A stretch of DNA of 64,000 nucleotides from Sporosarcina sp. BI001-red (GCF_003384035.1 NZ_QQAK01000009.1:124001-188000), one strand, 5' to 3'. Counted from the stretch's first letter, positions 40,303-50,213 are shown. Numbers and translations: made by a program. The notes: a model not told the origin generated them from the letters alone.

Positions 40303-40465
40303 ACTAGATTAATTTATCATATCCGTCTATCCCATGCAAGCTTTTTTCTCTGTTCTCTCAAGCAATTTTCCTTTACACGTTTAAGAAAACGCTTGCTTTC
40401 TTTTCTTATAGGCGTGTATATAGTACAATGTGAACAGTGAAACTGGATTCAGGAGGGATAACGGC
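40303..40465. promoter_or_regulatory. Divergent intergenic region rpmB/yloU
   Basis: On the + strand TTGCTT (40394-40399) with TATATA (40417-40422), 17 bp apart, or TTTTCT (40401-40406) with TACAAT (40424-40429), also 17 bp, could start yloU. I found no convincing promoter on the - strand for rpmB. Confidence 0.4.
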
Positions 40466-40828
40466 ATGTCAATTCAAATGGAAAACGATTATGGAAAAAT
40501 TGATATAACGAATGAGACAATCGCCCGGATCGTCGGTGAAGCTACAATAGAATGCTACGGAGTTGTAGGAATGGCCTCTCGGCATCAAATTCGGGACGGA
40601 CTGACAGAAATTCTGAGAATAGAGAACTTCGGTAGAGGTGTTGTCGTACGAAACGCAGGCGCTGACACACAAATTGATCTATATATTATTGTCGGTTACG
40701 GGACAAAGATCACTGAAGTTGCCTACCAAGTGCAATCCAAAGTACAGTATACACTTAAAAAAACACTCGGGATGACAATCGGTTCCGTCAATATTTATGT
40801 ACAGGGCGTTCGTGTGACGAACCCGTGA
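40466..40828 (+). CDS. yloU: Asp23/Gls24-family protein YloU
   Basis: A 120-residue protein of the Asp23/Gls24 (DUF322) family: GKIDITNETIARIVGEATIECYGVVGM and LYIIVGYGTKITEVAYQVQSKV. The family includes alkaline-shock and envelope-stress proteins; the function in this context is unknown. The start was set at ATG after AGGAGGG. It forms a pair with the next gene, the fatty acid kinase homologue, as in B. subtilis. Confidence 0.9.
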   Translation: MSIQMENDYGKIDITNETIARIVGEATIECYGVVGMASRHQIRDGLTEILRIENFGRGVVVRNAGADTQIDLYIIVGYGTKITEVAYQVQSKVQYTLKKTLGMTIGSVNIYVQGVRVTNP

Positions 40829-40845
40829 AGGAGGAACACAGTTCT

Positions 40846-42504
40846 ATGAAGTCGATGGATGGACTACAGTTTGCTGAAATGGTGAAGATGGGCGCGTACC
40901 ATCTTAAACAAAATGCTGATTATGTGGATTCCCTGAATGTCTTCCCAGTACCAGATGGAGATACGGGAACAAATATGAACTTATCAATGACTTCAGGTGC
41001 AAAAGAGACGGAAGCAAACGTTTCTGCTCACCTTGGCAAGACCTCACAAGCATTGTCCAAAGGATTATTGATGGGCGCTCGTGGAAATTCAGGTGTGATT
41101 TTGTCGCAATTGTTCCGTGGTTTTGGAAAATCCGTTGAAGAAAAAGAAGTTCTGACTGCAAGTGAGTTTGCGGAAGGACTACGATATGGCGTGGAAACGG
41201 CATATAAAGCGGTCATGAAGCCTGTCGAAGGTACGATTTTGACTGTTGCAAAAGATGCAGCAGCTGTCGCAGTGGAAACTGCAGCTACAGAAACGGATCT
41301 TATTCAGTTGATGGAAGCTATTTTAACGGAAGCAAAAGCTTCACTCAAAAGGACACCAGATCTATTGCCAGTCCTGAAAGAGGTAGGCGTTGTAGATAGT
41401 GGCGGACAAGGTCTAGTTTATGTGTACGAAGGATTTTTAGCTTGTTTAAAAGGTGAAGAATTGCCTGAACGTACAGTTGTCCAGTCAATGGATGAGCTCG
41501 TAAGTGCAGAACACCACCGAAAGGTACAAGGGTTCATGGATACTGCGGATATAGAGTTTGGATATTGTACGGAGTTCATGGTGAGATTTGAAGACGACAA
41601 AACGAAAAATCATCCTTTCGATGAAAATGACTTCAGACTTCAATTGAATGAAATGGGTGACTCATTATTAGTCATCTCTGATGAGGAGATAGCGAAAGTA
41701 CATATCCATACAGAAAACCCGGGGAATGCATTATCTTGCGGTCAACAGTATGGTTCCCTCATCAATATTAAGATCGAGAACATGCGTCAACAACACATGG
41801 ACATCGTGGGGGATCAATCAGCGCGTAAAAATTCAACTGCAAAGAAAACGCCTTATGCAATCGTAACAGTTGCGATGGGTGAAGGAATTGCGGAATTGCT
41901 CAGAAGTATCGGGGCCTCCTACGTAATTGAAGGCGGACAAACGATGAACCCATCCACTGAAGATATCGTTAAGGCGATTCAAGAAGTAGGGGCGGAACGC
42001 GTTCTGATCTTGCCGAACAATAAGAATATCGTGTTAGCTGCTGAACAAGCAGCTGAAGTGGTTGGAATTGAAGCAGCAGTCGTTCCAACGAAGTCTGTGC
42101 CTGAAGGACTCGCAGCCATTTTAGCATTCAACCCGGAGGCAGACGTAACTACGAATGCAAAGTCCATGAACGCAGCAGCTTCTGTTGTGAAAACTGGACA
42201 GGTGACAACGGCAGTGCGGGATACATCGATTGATGGTGTTGCGATCCATACAGATGATTACATGGCCATCTCCAATGGAAAGATTACGGTAGCTACACCT
42301 TCATTGGAGACAACAATGAAGTCATTGATTGACGATATGATCACAGAAGATGATGAAATCGTGACAGTAATTTACGGTACTGACGTTTCTGAACAAGATG
42401 CAAAACAGATGGTAGCTTATATTGAAGGTCAGTTCGAACATATCGAGATTGAATTGTATAACGGGAAACAGCCGTTATACCCTTATATCTTGTCAGTGGA
42501 ATAA
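40846..42504 (+). CDS. fakA: Fatty acid kinase FakA / DAK2-domain protein YloV
   Basis: A 552-residue protein with an N-terminal DhaL-like kinase domain: FPVPDGDTGTNMNLSM holds the metal-binding Asp residues and LLMGARGNSGVILSQLFRGF the nucleotide site. A central domain and a C-terminal DegV-like domain follow. Homologues phosphorylate fatty acids held by FakB so that exogenous acids enter phospholipid synthesis through PlsX/PlsY. The start was set at MKSMDGLQFAEMV, after AAGGAGG. Confidence 0.92.
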   Translation: MKSMDGLQFAEMVKMGAYHLKQNADYVDSLNVFPVPDGDTGTNMNLSMTSGAKETEANVSAHLGKTSQALSKGLLMGARGNSGVILSQLFRGFGKSVEEKEVLTASEFAEGLRYGVETAYKAVMKPVEGTILTVAKDAAAVAVETAATETDLIQLMEAILTEAKASLKRTPDLLPVLKEVGVVDSGGQGLVYVYEGFLACLKGEELPERTVVQSMDELVSAEHHRKVQGFMDTADIEFGYCTEFMVRFEDDKTKNHPFDENDFRLQLNEMGDSLLVISDEEIAKVHIHTENPGNALSCGQQYGSLINIKIENMRQQHMDIVGDQSARKNSTAKKTPYAIVTVAMGEGIAELLRSIGASYVIEGGQTMNPSTEDIVKAIQEVGAERVLILPNNKNIVLAAEQAAEVVGIEAAVVPTKSVPEGLAAILAFNPEADVTTNAKSMNAAASVVKTGQVTTAVRDTSIDGVAIHTDDYMAISNGKITVATPSLETTMKSLIDDMITEDDEIVTVIYGTDVSEQDAKQMVAYIEGQFEHIEIELYNGKQPLYPYILSVE

Positions 42505-42508
42505 CAAC

Positions 42509-42553
42509 AGACAAAAAGCGTTGCGACTCCTAGTCGTTGGCGCTTTTTGTCTG
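42509..42553 (+). terminator. Intrinsic terminator after fakA
   Basis: CAGACAAAAAGCG and CGCTTTTTGTCTG form a perfect outer stem, with an inner GCGACT and AGTCGT stem. It is palindromic enough to work on either strand. Confidence 0.85.
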
Positions 42554-42574
42554 TCTTTCTGACAGCTATGAATT

Positions 42575-42603
42575 TTGTTTTCTAGCGACTATTCGTGTAG
42601 AAT
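42575..42603 (+). promoter_or_regulatory. Candidate sigma-A promoter of sdaAB-sdaAA
   Basis: TTGTTT (42575-42580) and TAGAAT (42598-42603) with a 17-bp spacer. Confidence 0.6.
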
Positions 42604-42639
42604 GAATACTAGGAATATGGGTAAAAGGGGGAGTTTTTG

Positions 42640-43302
42640 TTGAAATTCAGATCCGTTTTTGAAATTATCGGGCCAGTCATGATCGGACCCTCATCATCAC
42701 ATACAGCAGGTGCTGCACGTATCGGTCTTGTAGCAAGAGATTTGTTTGGACGTCAACCGGAATGGGCGAGAATTCACTTATATGGATCATTTGCAGAGAC
42801 CTATAAAGGTCATGGAACAGATGTTGCAATTATCGGTGGATTGCTTGGTTACGACACGTTTGATGAACGCATTCGTACTGCATTCGAAGACGCAGAAGAA
42901 CTCGGCATGTCTTTTGAATTCATTGCCGAAGAAGAAGAGATGGATCATCCGAATACTGCAAAACTGGTCATTGGAGATAAAGAAGGCGTCATGGAACTCA
43001 TTGGAATTTCAATTGGTGGAGGCACTATGGAAGTTGTAGAACTGAACGGTTTTCCACTTCGATTATCGGGACATTTTCCAGCATTGCTTGTGGTTCACGA
43101 TGACCGTGCGGGTGTAATAGCTAATGTTTCGAACGCAATCGCTGCGCAAGATATGAACATTGCCCATATGGAAGTCGGACGTAAGGAAAAAGGGGAAATG
43201 GCGCTCATGGTCATCGAGGTCGATCAAGTCGTCAACGATGAGCTTATTGAAGAATTACGTGCACTTCCGAATGTTACACAAGTATCGACATTGGCGAACT
43301 AA
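42640..43302 (+). CDS. sdaAB: L-serine dehydratase, beta subunit
   Basis: A 220-residue subunit of the iron-sulfur serine dehydratase that makes pyruvate and ammonia from L-serine. It starts MKFRSVFEIIGPVMIGPSSSHTAGAARIG, the family signature, and ends with an ACT domain (HFPALLVVHDDRAGVIANVSNAI). The start is the second of two TTG codons, at good spacing from AAAAGGGGGAG. Confidence 0.95.
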   Translation: MKFRSVFEIIGPVMIGPSSSHTAGAARIGLVARDLFGRQPEWARIHLYGSFAETYKGHGTDVAIIGGLLGYDTFDERIRTAFEDAEELGMSFEFIAEEEEMDHPNTAKLVIGDKEGVMELIGISIGGGTMEVVELNGFPLRLSGHFPALLVVHDDRAGVIANVSNAIAAQDMNIAHMEVGRKEKGEMALMVIEVDQVVNDELIEELRALPNVTQVSTLAN

Positions 43303-43315
43303 GGAGGCAACTATA

Positions 43316-44224
43316 ATGGATATTTTATTTTCAAACGTAAAGGAACTTGTCGCAGTTGCTGAAAAAGAGCAACAACCTATTTCGGAGATTATGATTCGTC
43401 AAGAAATGTTGTTGACGCGTAGATCACGTGAAGAAATATTTGCACAAATGGAAAACAACTTAGCAGTCATGGAAAATTCTGTGGAAGAGGGATTGAAAGG
43501 CGTCCATTCTCCATCCGGTTTAACGGGTGGCGATGCAGTTCTTATTCAAAACTACATGAAAACAGGTAAATCTTTGTCTGGAGAACTATTGCTAGATGCA
43601 GTCAGTAAAGCGGTCGCTACGAATGAGGTGAATGCAGCAATGGGACTGATTTGCGCTACTCCTACAGCTGGAGCTGCAGGGATTGTGCCAGGTACGTTGT
43701 TTGCTGTTAAAAACAAACTTAATCCGACGCGCGAACAGATGGTCAATTATTTGTTTACGACAGGAGCTTTCGGATTTATCGTAGCGAATAATGCATCTAT
43801 TTCCGGTGCTGCAGGAGGGTGTCAAGCTGAGACGGGTTCTGCTGCATCGATGGCGGCGGCCGCGATTGTTGAAATGGCTGGAGGAACGCCACAGCAAAGT
43901 GCAGAAGGCTTTTCGATAGTGATGAAAAATATGCTCGGTCTCGTCTGCGATCCGGTCGCAGGGCTCGTCGAGGTGCCGTGCGTGAAGCGTAATGCAATGG
44001 GAGCAGCTAAAGCACTCGTTGGTGCGGACATGGCACTTGCTGGTGTCGTAAGCGTTATTCCGACCGATGAAGTCATTGAAGCAATGCACAAAATCGGTCA
44101 ATCGATGCCATCTGCTTTGCGTGAAACCGCAAAAGGTGGACTTGCAGCTACCCCGACAGGTAAAGCGTTGGAAGCGAAAATCTTCGGTAAGGATAAAGAA
44201 TCACGTGACACGGTCACTAAGTGA
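43316..44224 (+). CDS. sdaAA: L-serine dehydratase, alpha subunit
   Basis: A 302-residue catalytic subunit carrying the [4Fe-4S] cluster. Motifs are SPSGLTGGDAVLIQ, NAAMGLICATPTAGAAGIVPG, GGCQAETGSAASMAAAA, LVCDPVAGLVEVPCVKRNA and a C-terminal region ATPTGKALE. Cys residues in ICATP, GCQAE, VCDPV and PCVKR are the cluster candidates. AAGGAGGCA precedes the ATG. Its end overlaps recG. Confidence 0.95.
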   Translation: MDILFSNVKELVAVAEKEQQPISEIMIRQEMLLTRRSREEIFAQMENNLAVMENSVEEGLKGVHSPSGLTGGDAVLIQNYMKTGKSLSGELLLDAVSKAVATNEVNAAMGLICATPTAGAAGIVPGTLFAVKNKLNPTREQMVNYLFTTGAFGFIVANNASISGAAGGCQAETGSAASMAAAAIVEMAGGTPQQSAEGFSIVMKNMLGLVCDPVAGLVEVPCVKRNAMGAAKALVGADMALAGVVSVIPTDEVIEAMHKIGQSMPSALRETAKGGLAATPTGKALEAKIFGKDKESRDTVTK

Positions 44225-46253
44225 GCCCGTTACCGAACTAAAAGGGATTGGCAAGTCAGCTGGCGAGCAGCTTGAAAAATTAGGTGTCGAAACAATTGAA
44301 GAGTTAGTTATGATGTTTCCATACAGGCATGAGGATTTTAGACTGAAAGACTTGTCTGAAACTCCACACGCGGAACGTGTAACGATAGAAGGACGGGTGG
44401 AGAGTGTTCCATCCGTCCTGTTTACCGGGAAAAAGCGTTCCCGAATGCAAGTTCAGTTGTTAGTCGGCAACCATCTTATTAAAGCGGTATTTTTCAATCA
44501 ACATTATTTAAAAGATCGACTAAATCCAGGACAAATCGTGACCATCACAGGAAAATGGGACCGAGGAAGACAGCTCATCAATGTGAACAATTTTAAAGAC
44601 GGTCCGAAAATCGGACAGTCTGATTTTGAACCAGTTTATAGTCTGAAAGGTGTTGTCAAGCAACCGACGTTCCGGCGGTGGATGAGAACAGCGCTAGACG
44701 AGGTGACGCGAGAAATTCCTGAAACGTTGCCTATGCAGTTGCTTAACTCGTATAAACTTCCAGGAATAGCGGAAACGCTTGAGATGGTTCACTTTCCGAA
44801 CAGTCCAGAAGACGTGAAGCAGGCACGACGTCGTGTTGTGTATGAAGAATTGCTACACTTTCAGTTGAAGATGGCTGCACTCAAGAAAGTGCGTAAAGCC
44901 GCAGGGAAAGGCACGACCATTGGGTATGACTTGGAAAAATTGAAGCAATTCATTGCTAGTCTTCCGTTCGAGTTGACAGGCGCTCAAAAACGGGTGGTCA
45001 ATGAGTTGTGTGTAGAACTGAAAAGTCCATTACGTATGAATCGTTTGCTTCAAGGAGATGTAGGGTCAGGAAAGACGGTTGTAGCAGCTATTGCGCTATA
45101 TGCAGCCATCACGGCAGGTTTCCAAGGGGCTCTCATGGCTCCTACAGAAATTCTTGCGGAACAACATGCCGAGACACTGGCTAGCTGGCTTGAACCTGTT
45201 GGTGTAGCGGTTGCGTTCTTGTCTGGATCCACGAAGGGGAAAGCGCGACGTGAGATCATCGCGCGGCTTGAGACTGGAGAAATCGATTTGCTGATTGGAA
45301 CGCATGCGCTCATTCAGCCAGATGTGAATTTTGGAAAGCTTGGTCTGGTTATCACGGATGAGCAACACCGATTTGGCGTCGAACAGCGTCGAGTGCTTCG
45401 TGACAAAGGGGAGAGTCCTGATGTGCTCTTTATGACGGCAACACCCATTCCAAGAACACTGGCAATTACGGTGTTCGGTGAAATGGATGTTTCTTTGTTG
45501 GACGAAATGCCGGCGGGACGAAAAGAGATCGAAACCCATTGGTTAAAAGAAGATTCACTCGCTCCAGTTCTCCGTCGAATGGAAAAAGAACTGCAAGCGG
45601 GTAGGCAAGCGTATGTCATTTGTCCGCTAATTGAGGAATCCGATACATTGGATGTCCAGAATGCCGTGGACGTCTTCGGACAGCTATCGACGTATTTTGC
45701 GGGTCGGTTTACAGTGGGGCTCATGCATGGAAGGCTTCACTCTGATGAAAAAGATGAGGTCATGCGTGATTTCAGTGAAGGCAAAATTGATTGTTTAGTG
45801 TCAACGACTGTTGTAGAAGTAGGGGTCAACGTACCAAATGCAACGTTTATGCTGATTTATGACGCGACGCGCTTTGGCCTTGCACAACTCCATCAATTAA
45901 GGGGACGTGTCGGTCGTGGGGCAGATCAGTCATATTGTGTGTTGTTAGCAGACCCGAAGACAGAAGAAGGTAAAGAGCGCATGATGACGATGGCAGAAAC
46001 GAATGATGGATTTTTATTGGCTGAAAAAGATCTGGAGCTCCGTGGATCGGGCGACTTTTTCGGGAAGAAGCAAAGTGGATTGCCGGAATTTAAAATGGCC
46101 GATTTAATCCATGATTATCGCGCGTTGGAAACAGCTCGACAAGATGCAGAACAGTTGCTTGAAATGGATTCATTCTGGACAGATCCCGATTATAAGAGTC
46201 TCCGGACAACTGTGGAAGAATCAGGCGTATTACAAAATGAGCGTATTGATTAA
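44205..46253 (+). CDS. recG: ATP-dependent DNA helicase RecG
   Basis: A 682-residue helicase that reverses stalled forks and moves Holliday junctions. The N-terminal wedge domain has KGIGKSAGEQLEKLGVETIEEL and MFPYRHEDF. Walker A is GDVGSGKTVVA, box II DEQHRFG, then MTATPIPRTLA, and motif VI QLRGRVGRG. The start is probably GTG at 44205 inside the sdaAA end, with AAGGA upstream; the spacing is slightly long, so the exact start is uncertain. A terminator follows. Confidence 0.94.
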   Translation: MTRSLSEPVTELKGIGKSAGEQLEKLGVETIEELVMMFPYRHEDFRLKDLSETPHAERVTIEGRVESVPSVLFTGKKRSRMQVQLLVGNHLIKAVFFNQHYLKDRLNPGQIVTITGKWDRGRQLINVNNFKDGPKIGQSDFEPVYSLKGVVKQPTFRRWMRTALDEVTREIPETLPMQLLNSYKLPGIAETLEMVHFPNSPEDVKQARRRVVYEELLHFQLKMAALKKVRKAAGKGTTIGYDLEKLKQFIASLPFELTGAQKRVVNELCVELKSPLRMNRLLQGDVGSGKTVVAAIALYAAITAGFQGALMAPTEILAEQHAETLASWLEPVGVAVAFLSGSTKGKARREIIARLETGEIDLLIGTHALIQPDVNFGKLGLVITDEQHRFGVEQRRVLRDKGESPDVLFMTATPIPRTLAITVFGEMDVSLLDEMPAGRKEIETHWLKEDSLAPVLRRMEKELQAGRQAYVICPLIEESDTLDVQNAVDVFGQLSTYFAGRFTVGLMHGRLHSDEKDEVMRDFSEGKIDCLVSTTVVEVGVNVPNATFMLIYDATRFGLAQLHQLRGRVGRGADQSYCVLLADPKTEEGKERMMTMAETNDGFLLAEKDLELRGSGDFFGKKQSGLPEFKMADLIHDYRALETARQDAEQLLEMDSFWTDPDYKSLRTTVEESGVLQNERID

Positions 46254-46306
46254 CAGCTGAATACGGCACCTATTTTTTTGAAAGTAGTCAGACGATGCGA
46301 ATTTTG

Positions 46307-46345
46307 GAATGCAAAGAGAATGTCCCCTCTTGCATTCTTTTTTTT
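46307..46345 (+). terminator. Intrinsic terminator after recG
   Basis: GAATGCAAAGAG and CTCTTGCATTC form a stem with one bulge, followed by eight T. Confidence 0.88.
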
Positions 46346-46379
46346 ATCTTTATATACTGTTACTATTACCAAGTGCTAA
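46330..46379 (+). promoter_or_regulatory. fapR promoter with FapR operator
   Basis: TTGCAT (46330-46335) and TATACT (46353-46358) with a 17-bp spacer form a candidate promoter. CTATTACCAAGTGCTAA (46363-46379) matches 13 of 17 bases of the remembered FapR operator TTAGTACCTAGTACTAA and lies at the start of transcription. FapR would repress here until malonyl-CoA or malonyl-ACP releases it. Confidence 0.72.
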
Positions 46380-46394
46380 ACGTGAGGAGTGACT

Positions 46395-46976
46395 ATGGTG
46401 CGAGTATCTAAAAAAGATCGTCAGCATCAGCTGGCACAGCTGTTGGAATTGACCCCTTTTTTAACGGATGAGGAAATCGCACAGCACTTCAGCGTGAGCG
46501 TGCAGACCATTCGGTTGGATCGTCTTGAATGCGGAATTCCTGAACTGAGGGAACGCATGAGGACTGCGGCGAACGAAACAATTGCGGATAAAGTAAAAGC
46601 GCTGCAACAAGAAGAAGTGATTGGTGAAATCATCGATATTGAGTTGGATAGCAAAGCAATATCAATTCTCGATATTACGCCACTTCACGTGTTCCGAAAA
46701 AGTGGTATCGCCCGAGGACACCATTTGTTTGGACAAGCGAATTCATTAGCTGTTGCTGTTCTTGATGATGAGCTCGCACTTACTGCAAAGTCTGTGCTAC
46801 ACTTTGTCAAGCCGGTTAAAGCAGGAGATCGTGTCATAGCTAGAGCCGTTGTCCGAGGAAAAAGGGACAATCGGACTCTTGTTGAAGTGACTTCCACAGT
46901 TGGAGATGAAAAGGTCTTCAGTGGGGAGTTTCAAATGTATCGATCCACGCGAACGAGTCAGGGGGAAGTCGAATGA
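46395..46976 (+). CDS. fapR: Fatty acid and phospholipid biosynthesis repressor FapR
   Basis: A 193-residue repressor with an N-terminal DeoR-like helix-turn-helix ([32 protein letters not shown]) and a C-terminal hot-dog fold that binds malonyl-CoA ([26 protein letters not shown]). The ATG was chosen from GAGGAG six bases upstream. It controls its own operon through the operator before it. The ATGA overlap couples it to plsX. Confidence 0.95.
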   Translation: MVRVSKKDRQHQLAQLLELTPFLTDEEIAQHFSVSVQTIRLDRLECGIPELRERMRTAANETIADKVKALQQEEVIGEIIDIELDSKAISILDITPLHVFRKSGIARGHHLFGQANSLAVAVLDDELALTAKSVLHFVKPVKAGDRVIARAVVRGKRDNRTLVEVTSTVGDEKVFSGEFQMYRSTRTSQGEVE

Positions 46977-47965
46977 AAATCGCAGTAGATGCGATGGGTG
47001 GCGACCATGCACCCAAGGAAATCATCGCAGGCGTAATGCACAGTCTTCAACAATTTAATGACATACATATACAGCTGTTTGGCGACGAAACAAAAATGGA
47101 GCCTTTTTTAACAGCGCACGAACGATTAACGGTGCATCATTGCAGTGAAATCATCGAACCTGAAGATGAGCCTGTACGAGCAGTGCGAAGAAAAAAAGAT
47201 GCTTCTATGGTTCGCATGGCACAGGCGGTGAACGACGGTGAAGCAGACGCTTGTGTGTCAGCAGGAAATACAGGAGCCTTGATGGCCGCTGGGCTGTTTA
47301 TCATTGGTCGAATTGAAGGGATTGAACGACCTGCCCTTGCACCAACCCTTCCAACGATTGGCGGAGAAGGATTCGTTTTGCTAGACGTCGGTGCGAATGC
47401 GGATGCAAAACCGAGTCAACTCGTTCAATATGCAATTATGGGAAGTATTTACGCAGAAAAAGTTCGGGGGATTCAAAACCCACGTGTGGGCTTGTTGAAT
47501 ATCGGAACAGAACCAGGCAAAGGGAATGACTTAACTAAAGCTGCCTATGATGAGTTGATGAAAGCTCCCTTAAACTTTATCGGGAATATTGAGGCTCGCG
47601 ATTTGTTAACAGGCACAACTGACGTAGCTGTGACTGATGGATTTACCGGCAACATGGTATTAAAAACGATTGAAGGAACTGCTTCAGGTTTGTTTTCCAT
47701 GATAAAAGATGTGTTTGCATCTTCTGTTAAAACAAAAATCTCTGCAGCCCTCGTAAAAGATGATTTGCGTGGTCTGAAAAAACAAATGGATTATACAGAG
47801 TATGGGGGGGCAGGGTTATTCGGATTGAAATCCCCAGTAATTAAGGCACACGGTTCGTCTAATGCAAATGCAGTGAAAAATGCGATTCGTCAAGCACGTA
47901 TTATGGCGGAACATCACGTGAGCGAAACAATTCGTGAAACCATTAAAGAGGAGGAGACACGATGA
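46973..47965 (+). CDS. plsX: Phosphate acyltransferase PlsX
   Basis: A 330-residue enzyme that converts acyl-ACP into acyl-phosphate for PlsY. Motifs are [17 protein letters not shown] at the start, [54 protein letters not shown] and [17 protein letters not shown]. It lies between fapR and fabD with four-base overlaps on both sides. Confidence 0.97.
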   Translation: MKIAVDAMGGDHAPKEIIAGVMHSLQQFNDIHIQLFGDETKMEPFLTAHERLTVHHCSEIIEPEDEPVRAVRRKKDASMVRMAQAVNDGEADACVSAGNTGALMAAGLFIIGRIEGIERPALAPTLPTIGGEGFVLLDVGANADAKPSQLVQYAIMGSIYAEKVRGIQNPRVGLLNIGTEPGKGNDLTKAAYDELMKAPLNFIGNIEARDLLTGTTDVAVTDGFTGNMVLKTIEGTASGLFSMIKDVFASSVKTKISAALVKDDLRGLKKQMDYTEYGGAGLFGLKSPVIKAHGSSNANAVKNAIRQARIMAEHHVSETIRETIKEEETR

Positions 47966-48903
47966 CAAAGGTAGCATTTCTATTCCCGGGACAAGGTTCT
48001 CAAAAAGTGGGGATGGGTGTTGAATTGGCGGCACAAGAAGAAAGTCAGCAATTTTTTGAATCAGCAGATCACGAATTAGGATTCGAATTAAGCAAATTGA
48101 TGACAGAAGGACCTCAAGAGGAACTGACAGTCACTTATAATGCCCAACCTGCATTGCTAACTGTAGGTGCGATGATTGCAGACCGTCTGAAGCAAGCAGG
48201 AATTCAGGCTTCTTTTACAGCTGGTCATAGTTTGGGAGAGTATACAGCCCTATACGCATCTGAAGTTCTTTCGTTTGAAGATGCAGTGAAAACTGTTCAC
48301 AAACGTGGATTATTCATGAATGAAGCGATGCCTGCTGGTGAAGGCGCAATGGCTGCAATCCTTGGTCTTGATTTGGAAACACTAACAGAAGTAACGAGAC
48401 AGGTTACCTCTGAAGGGAATCTTGTTCAGCCTGCAAATCTTAACTGCCCGGGTCAAGTGGTTATTTCGGGAACAAAAGCAGGTGTGGATGAGGCGTGTGT
48501 CCGCTTGAAAGAAGCGGGAGCTAAACGTGCCCTCATGCTTGATGTGAGTGGACCTTTCCATTCAGAACTTATGCGTCCAGCGGCAGGAAAACTCGGTGAT
48601 GTGCTAGAAAGTATAAAGATGAACGAAGCAAAGGTTCCGGTCATTGCTAATGTGACGGCTCAACCCGTGACAGAAAGCACTGAAGTGAAACGGTTGTTAA
48701 TCGACCAATTGTCGTCACCTGTAAGATGGGAAGAATCTGTTCGTCAAATGCTTGACTTAGGAGTAACGCAGTTCATCGAGTGTGGCCCCAGTAAGGTGTT
48801 GAGCGGGCTTGTTCGTAAAATCGATAGAAGTGCAACGGTTTGGCCAGTATACGATGAAGAGACACTGAATGCAGTCGTAGAAGCGTCGAAGGAGTGGTCA
48901 TAA
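47962..48903 (+). CDS. fabD: Malonyl-CoA--ACP transacylase
   Basis: A 313-residue enzyme that loads malonyl onto acyl carrier protein. [14 protein letters not shown] opens the protein, the catalytic Ser is in [11 protein letters not shown] near residue 93, and the catalytic His is in [11 protein letters not shown] near 200. AGGAGGAG precedes the ATG. It is one base from overlapping fabG fully: the stop TAA shares its last base with the fabG ATG. Confidence 0.97.
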   Translation: MTKVAFLFPGQGSQKVGMGVELAAQEESQQFFESADHELGFELSKLMTEGPQEELTVTYNAQPALLTVGAMIADRLKQAGIQASFTAGHSLGEYTALYASEVLSFEDAVKTVHKRGLFMNEAMPAGEGAMAAILGLDLETLTEVTRQVTSEGNLVQPANLNCPGQVVISGTKAGVDEACVRLKEAGAKRALMLDVSGPFHSELMRPAAGKLGDVLESIKMNEAKVPVIANVTAQPVTESTEVKRLLIDQLSSPVRWEESVRQMLDLGVTQFIECGPSKVLSGLVRKIDRSATVWPVYDEETLNAVVEASKEWS

Positions 48904-49649
48904 TGGGGAAATTTACAGGGAAAACAGCGGTAGTGACAGGTGCTTCCAGAGGGATTGGACGTGAAGTTGCATTGTTACTGGCTCGTGAAGGAGCTAATGT
49001 GACGGTTAACTACAGCGGAAGTCAGGAACGAGCGGAGCAAGTAGTTCAAGAAATCGAAGCGAATGGTGGAAAAGCGATTGCATTCCAGGCGGATGTGACA
49101 TCTGCTGATAGTGTCAAAGCTCTTATGGAACAAACCCTTGAAACATTCGGCTCGATTGATCTACTCGTCAATAACGCAGGAATTACGAAAGATAATTTGC
49201 TCATGCGGATGAAAGAAGACGAGTGGGATGCTGTTATTGATACGAATTTAAAAGGTGTTTTCTTATGTACAAAAGCGGTTTCCAGACAGATGATGAAGCA
49301 GCGTGCAGGGCGTATCGTGAATATGGCGTCAGTTGTAGGAATCGCAGGGAACCCAGGTCAAGCAAACTATGTAGCAGCGAAGGCTGGCGTGATCGGGCTT
49401 ACGAAAACGACAGCAAAAGAACTTGCGTCTCGCGGAATCACGGTCAATGCAGTCGCACCGGGATTCATCACAACAGACATGACAGATGCATTAGGCGACG
49501 ATATGAAAAATCAGTTGCTCAGTGGGATTCCGTTAGGATCGCTAGGACGTCCTGAAGACGTCGCAAAAGCCGTTGCCTTCTTCTTATCCGATGACGCGTC
49601 CTATGTAACTGGACAAGTGCTGAATGTAGATGGCGGCATGGTGATGTAA
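48903..49649 (+). CDS. fabG: 3-oxoacyl-ACP reductase FabG
   Basis: A 248-residue short-chain dehydrogenase that reduces 3-ketoacyl-ACP with NADPH. Motifs are TGASRGIG for the cofactor, LVNNAGIT, a Ser in NMASVVG, and the catalytic [19 protein letters not shown] and the terminal [12 protein letters not shown] are typical. The start [13 protein letters not shown] follows AAGGAG. In B. subtilis acpP follows within about 80 bases; here 953 bases of repeats intervene. Confidence 0.97.
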   Translation: MGKFTGKTAVVTGASRGIGREVALLLAREGANVTVNYSGSQERAEQVVQEIEANGGKAIAFQADVTSADSVKALMEQTLETFGSIDLLVNNAGITKDNLLMRMKEDEWDAVIDTNLKGVFLCTKAVSRQMMKQRAGRIVNMASVVGIAGNPGQANYVAAKAGVIGLTKTTAKELASRGITVNAVAPGFITTDMTDALGDDMKNQLLSGIPLGSLGRPEDVAKAVAFFLSDDASYVTGQVLNVDGGMVM

Positions 49650-49713
49650 GTTGGACGTGTTTCAATATGTAGAATTGGAATTTTTCAACTTGAACCTAGT
49701 TTATTGAAGTGGA

Positions 49714-49811
49714 AGGTGGCGACTCCGGAGGGAAATGCGAAGATCGAAGACCCCGCAAGGAGCCATGCGACTGAGGAGGCTGATATCAAGCCCCTCGGAA
49801 AGCGTCCACCT
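49714..49811 (+). repeat. Dispersed structured repeat, copy 2 (after fabG)
   Basis: About 98 nt bounded by AGGTGG and CCACCT, sharing CGACTCCGGAGGG and CCCCTCGGAAAGCGTCC with copy 1 at 13326-13476. The interior GACCCCGCAAGGAGCC...GAGGAGGCTGATATCAAG differs from copy 1. The end stem has changed at two pairs with compensation. It lies 31 bp upstream of the tandem array. Confidence 0.78.
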
Positions 49812-49842
49812 GAAATGGAAATCAACGGCGGGCAGGGGCACG

Positions 49843-49960
49843 ATCCAGCTCCGGTGGCCAGAGGCTCGGGGTCGCTTCGGAATATGAAAACAGGACAAAA
49901 AGCGTCCTGTTGTTCAATTCCTCCAGCGCCCGTCGCCTCTACCCGGCCACCTGCGCTTTT
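49843..49960 (+). repeat. Tandem structured repeat, unit 1 (type A)
   Basis: The unit runs from ATCCAGCT to CTGCGCTTTT. The outer stem is GGTGGCC with GGCCACC, then AGAGGC with GCCTCT, then CGGG and CGCT with AGCG and CCCG. The central hairpin joins GGAAT with ATTCC and AACAGGAC with GTCCTGTT. It ends in a T run after a GC-rich stem, in the direction of acpP. Confidence 0.9.
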
Positions 49961-49966
49961 CTTATA

Positions 49967-50084
49967 ATCCAGCTCCGGTGGCCAGAGGCTCGGGGTCGCT
50001 TCGGAATATGAAAACAGGACAAAAAGCGTCCTGTTGTTCAATTCCTCCAGCGCCCGTCGCCTCTACCCGGCCACCTGCGCTTTT
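49967..50084 (+). repeat. Tandem structured repeat, unit 2 (type A)
   Basis: It is identical to unit 1 over the core. A perfect TATAAT (49963-49968) spans the junction from unit 1. It has the same outer stem and GGAAT/ATTCC central hairpin. Confidence 0.9.
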
Positions 50085-50090
50085 CTCTTA

Positions 50091-50208
50091 ATCCAGCTCC
50101 GGCAGCCAGGGGCTCGGGGTTGCTTCAGAGAAACCGACAAGGTAAAGAGCACCTTGACGGTTTCTCCTCCAGCACCCGTCGCCCCTAACCAGGCTGCCTG
50201 CGCTTTTT
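50091..50208 (+). repeat. Tandem structured repeat, unit 3 (type B)
   Basis: The same scaffold carries changed but compensated stems: GGCAGCC with GGCTGCC, AGGGGC with GCCCCT, TGCT with AGCA. The central hairpin is different: GAGAAACCG with CGGTTTCTC and CAAGGT with ACCTTG. It ends in CTGCGCTTTTT. Confidence 0.9.
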
Positions 50209-50213
50209 ACTTG

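Noticed and set aside
43592..44101. 169-codon open frame on the - strand within sdaAA
   Set aside because: It overlaps conserved Fe-S motifs of sdaAA on the other strand and resembles no protein; its composition is that of a shadow frame.
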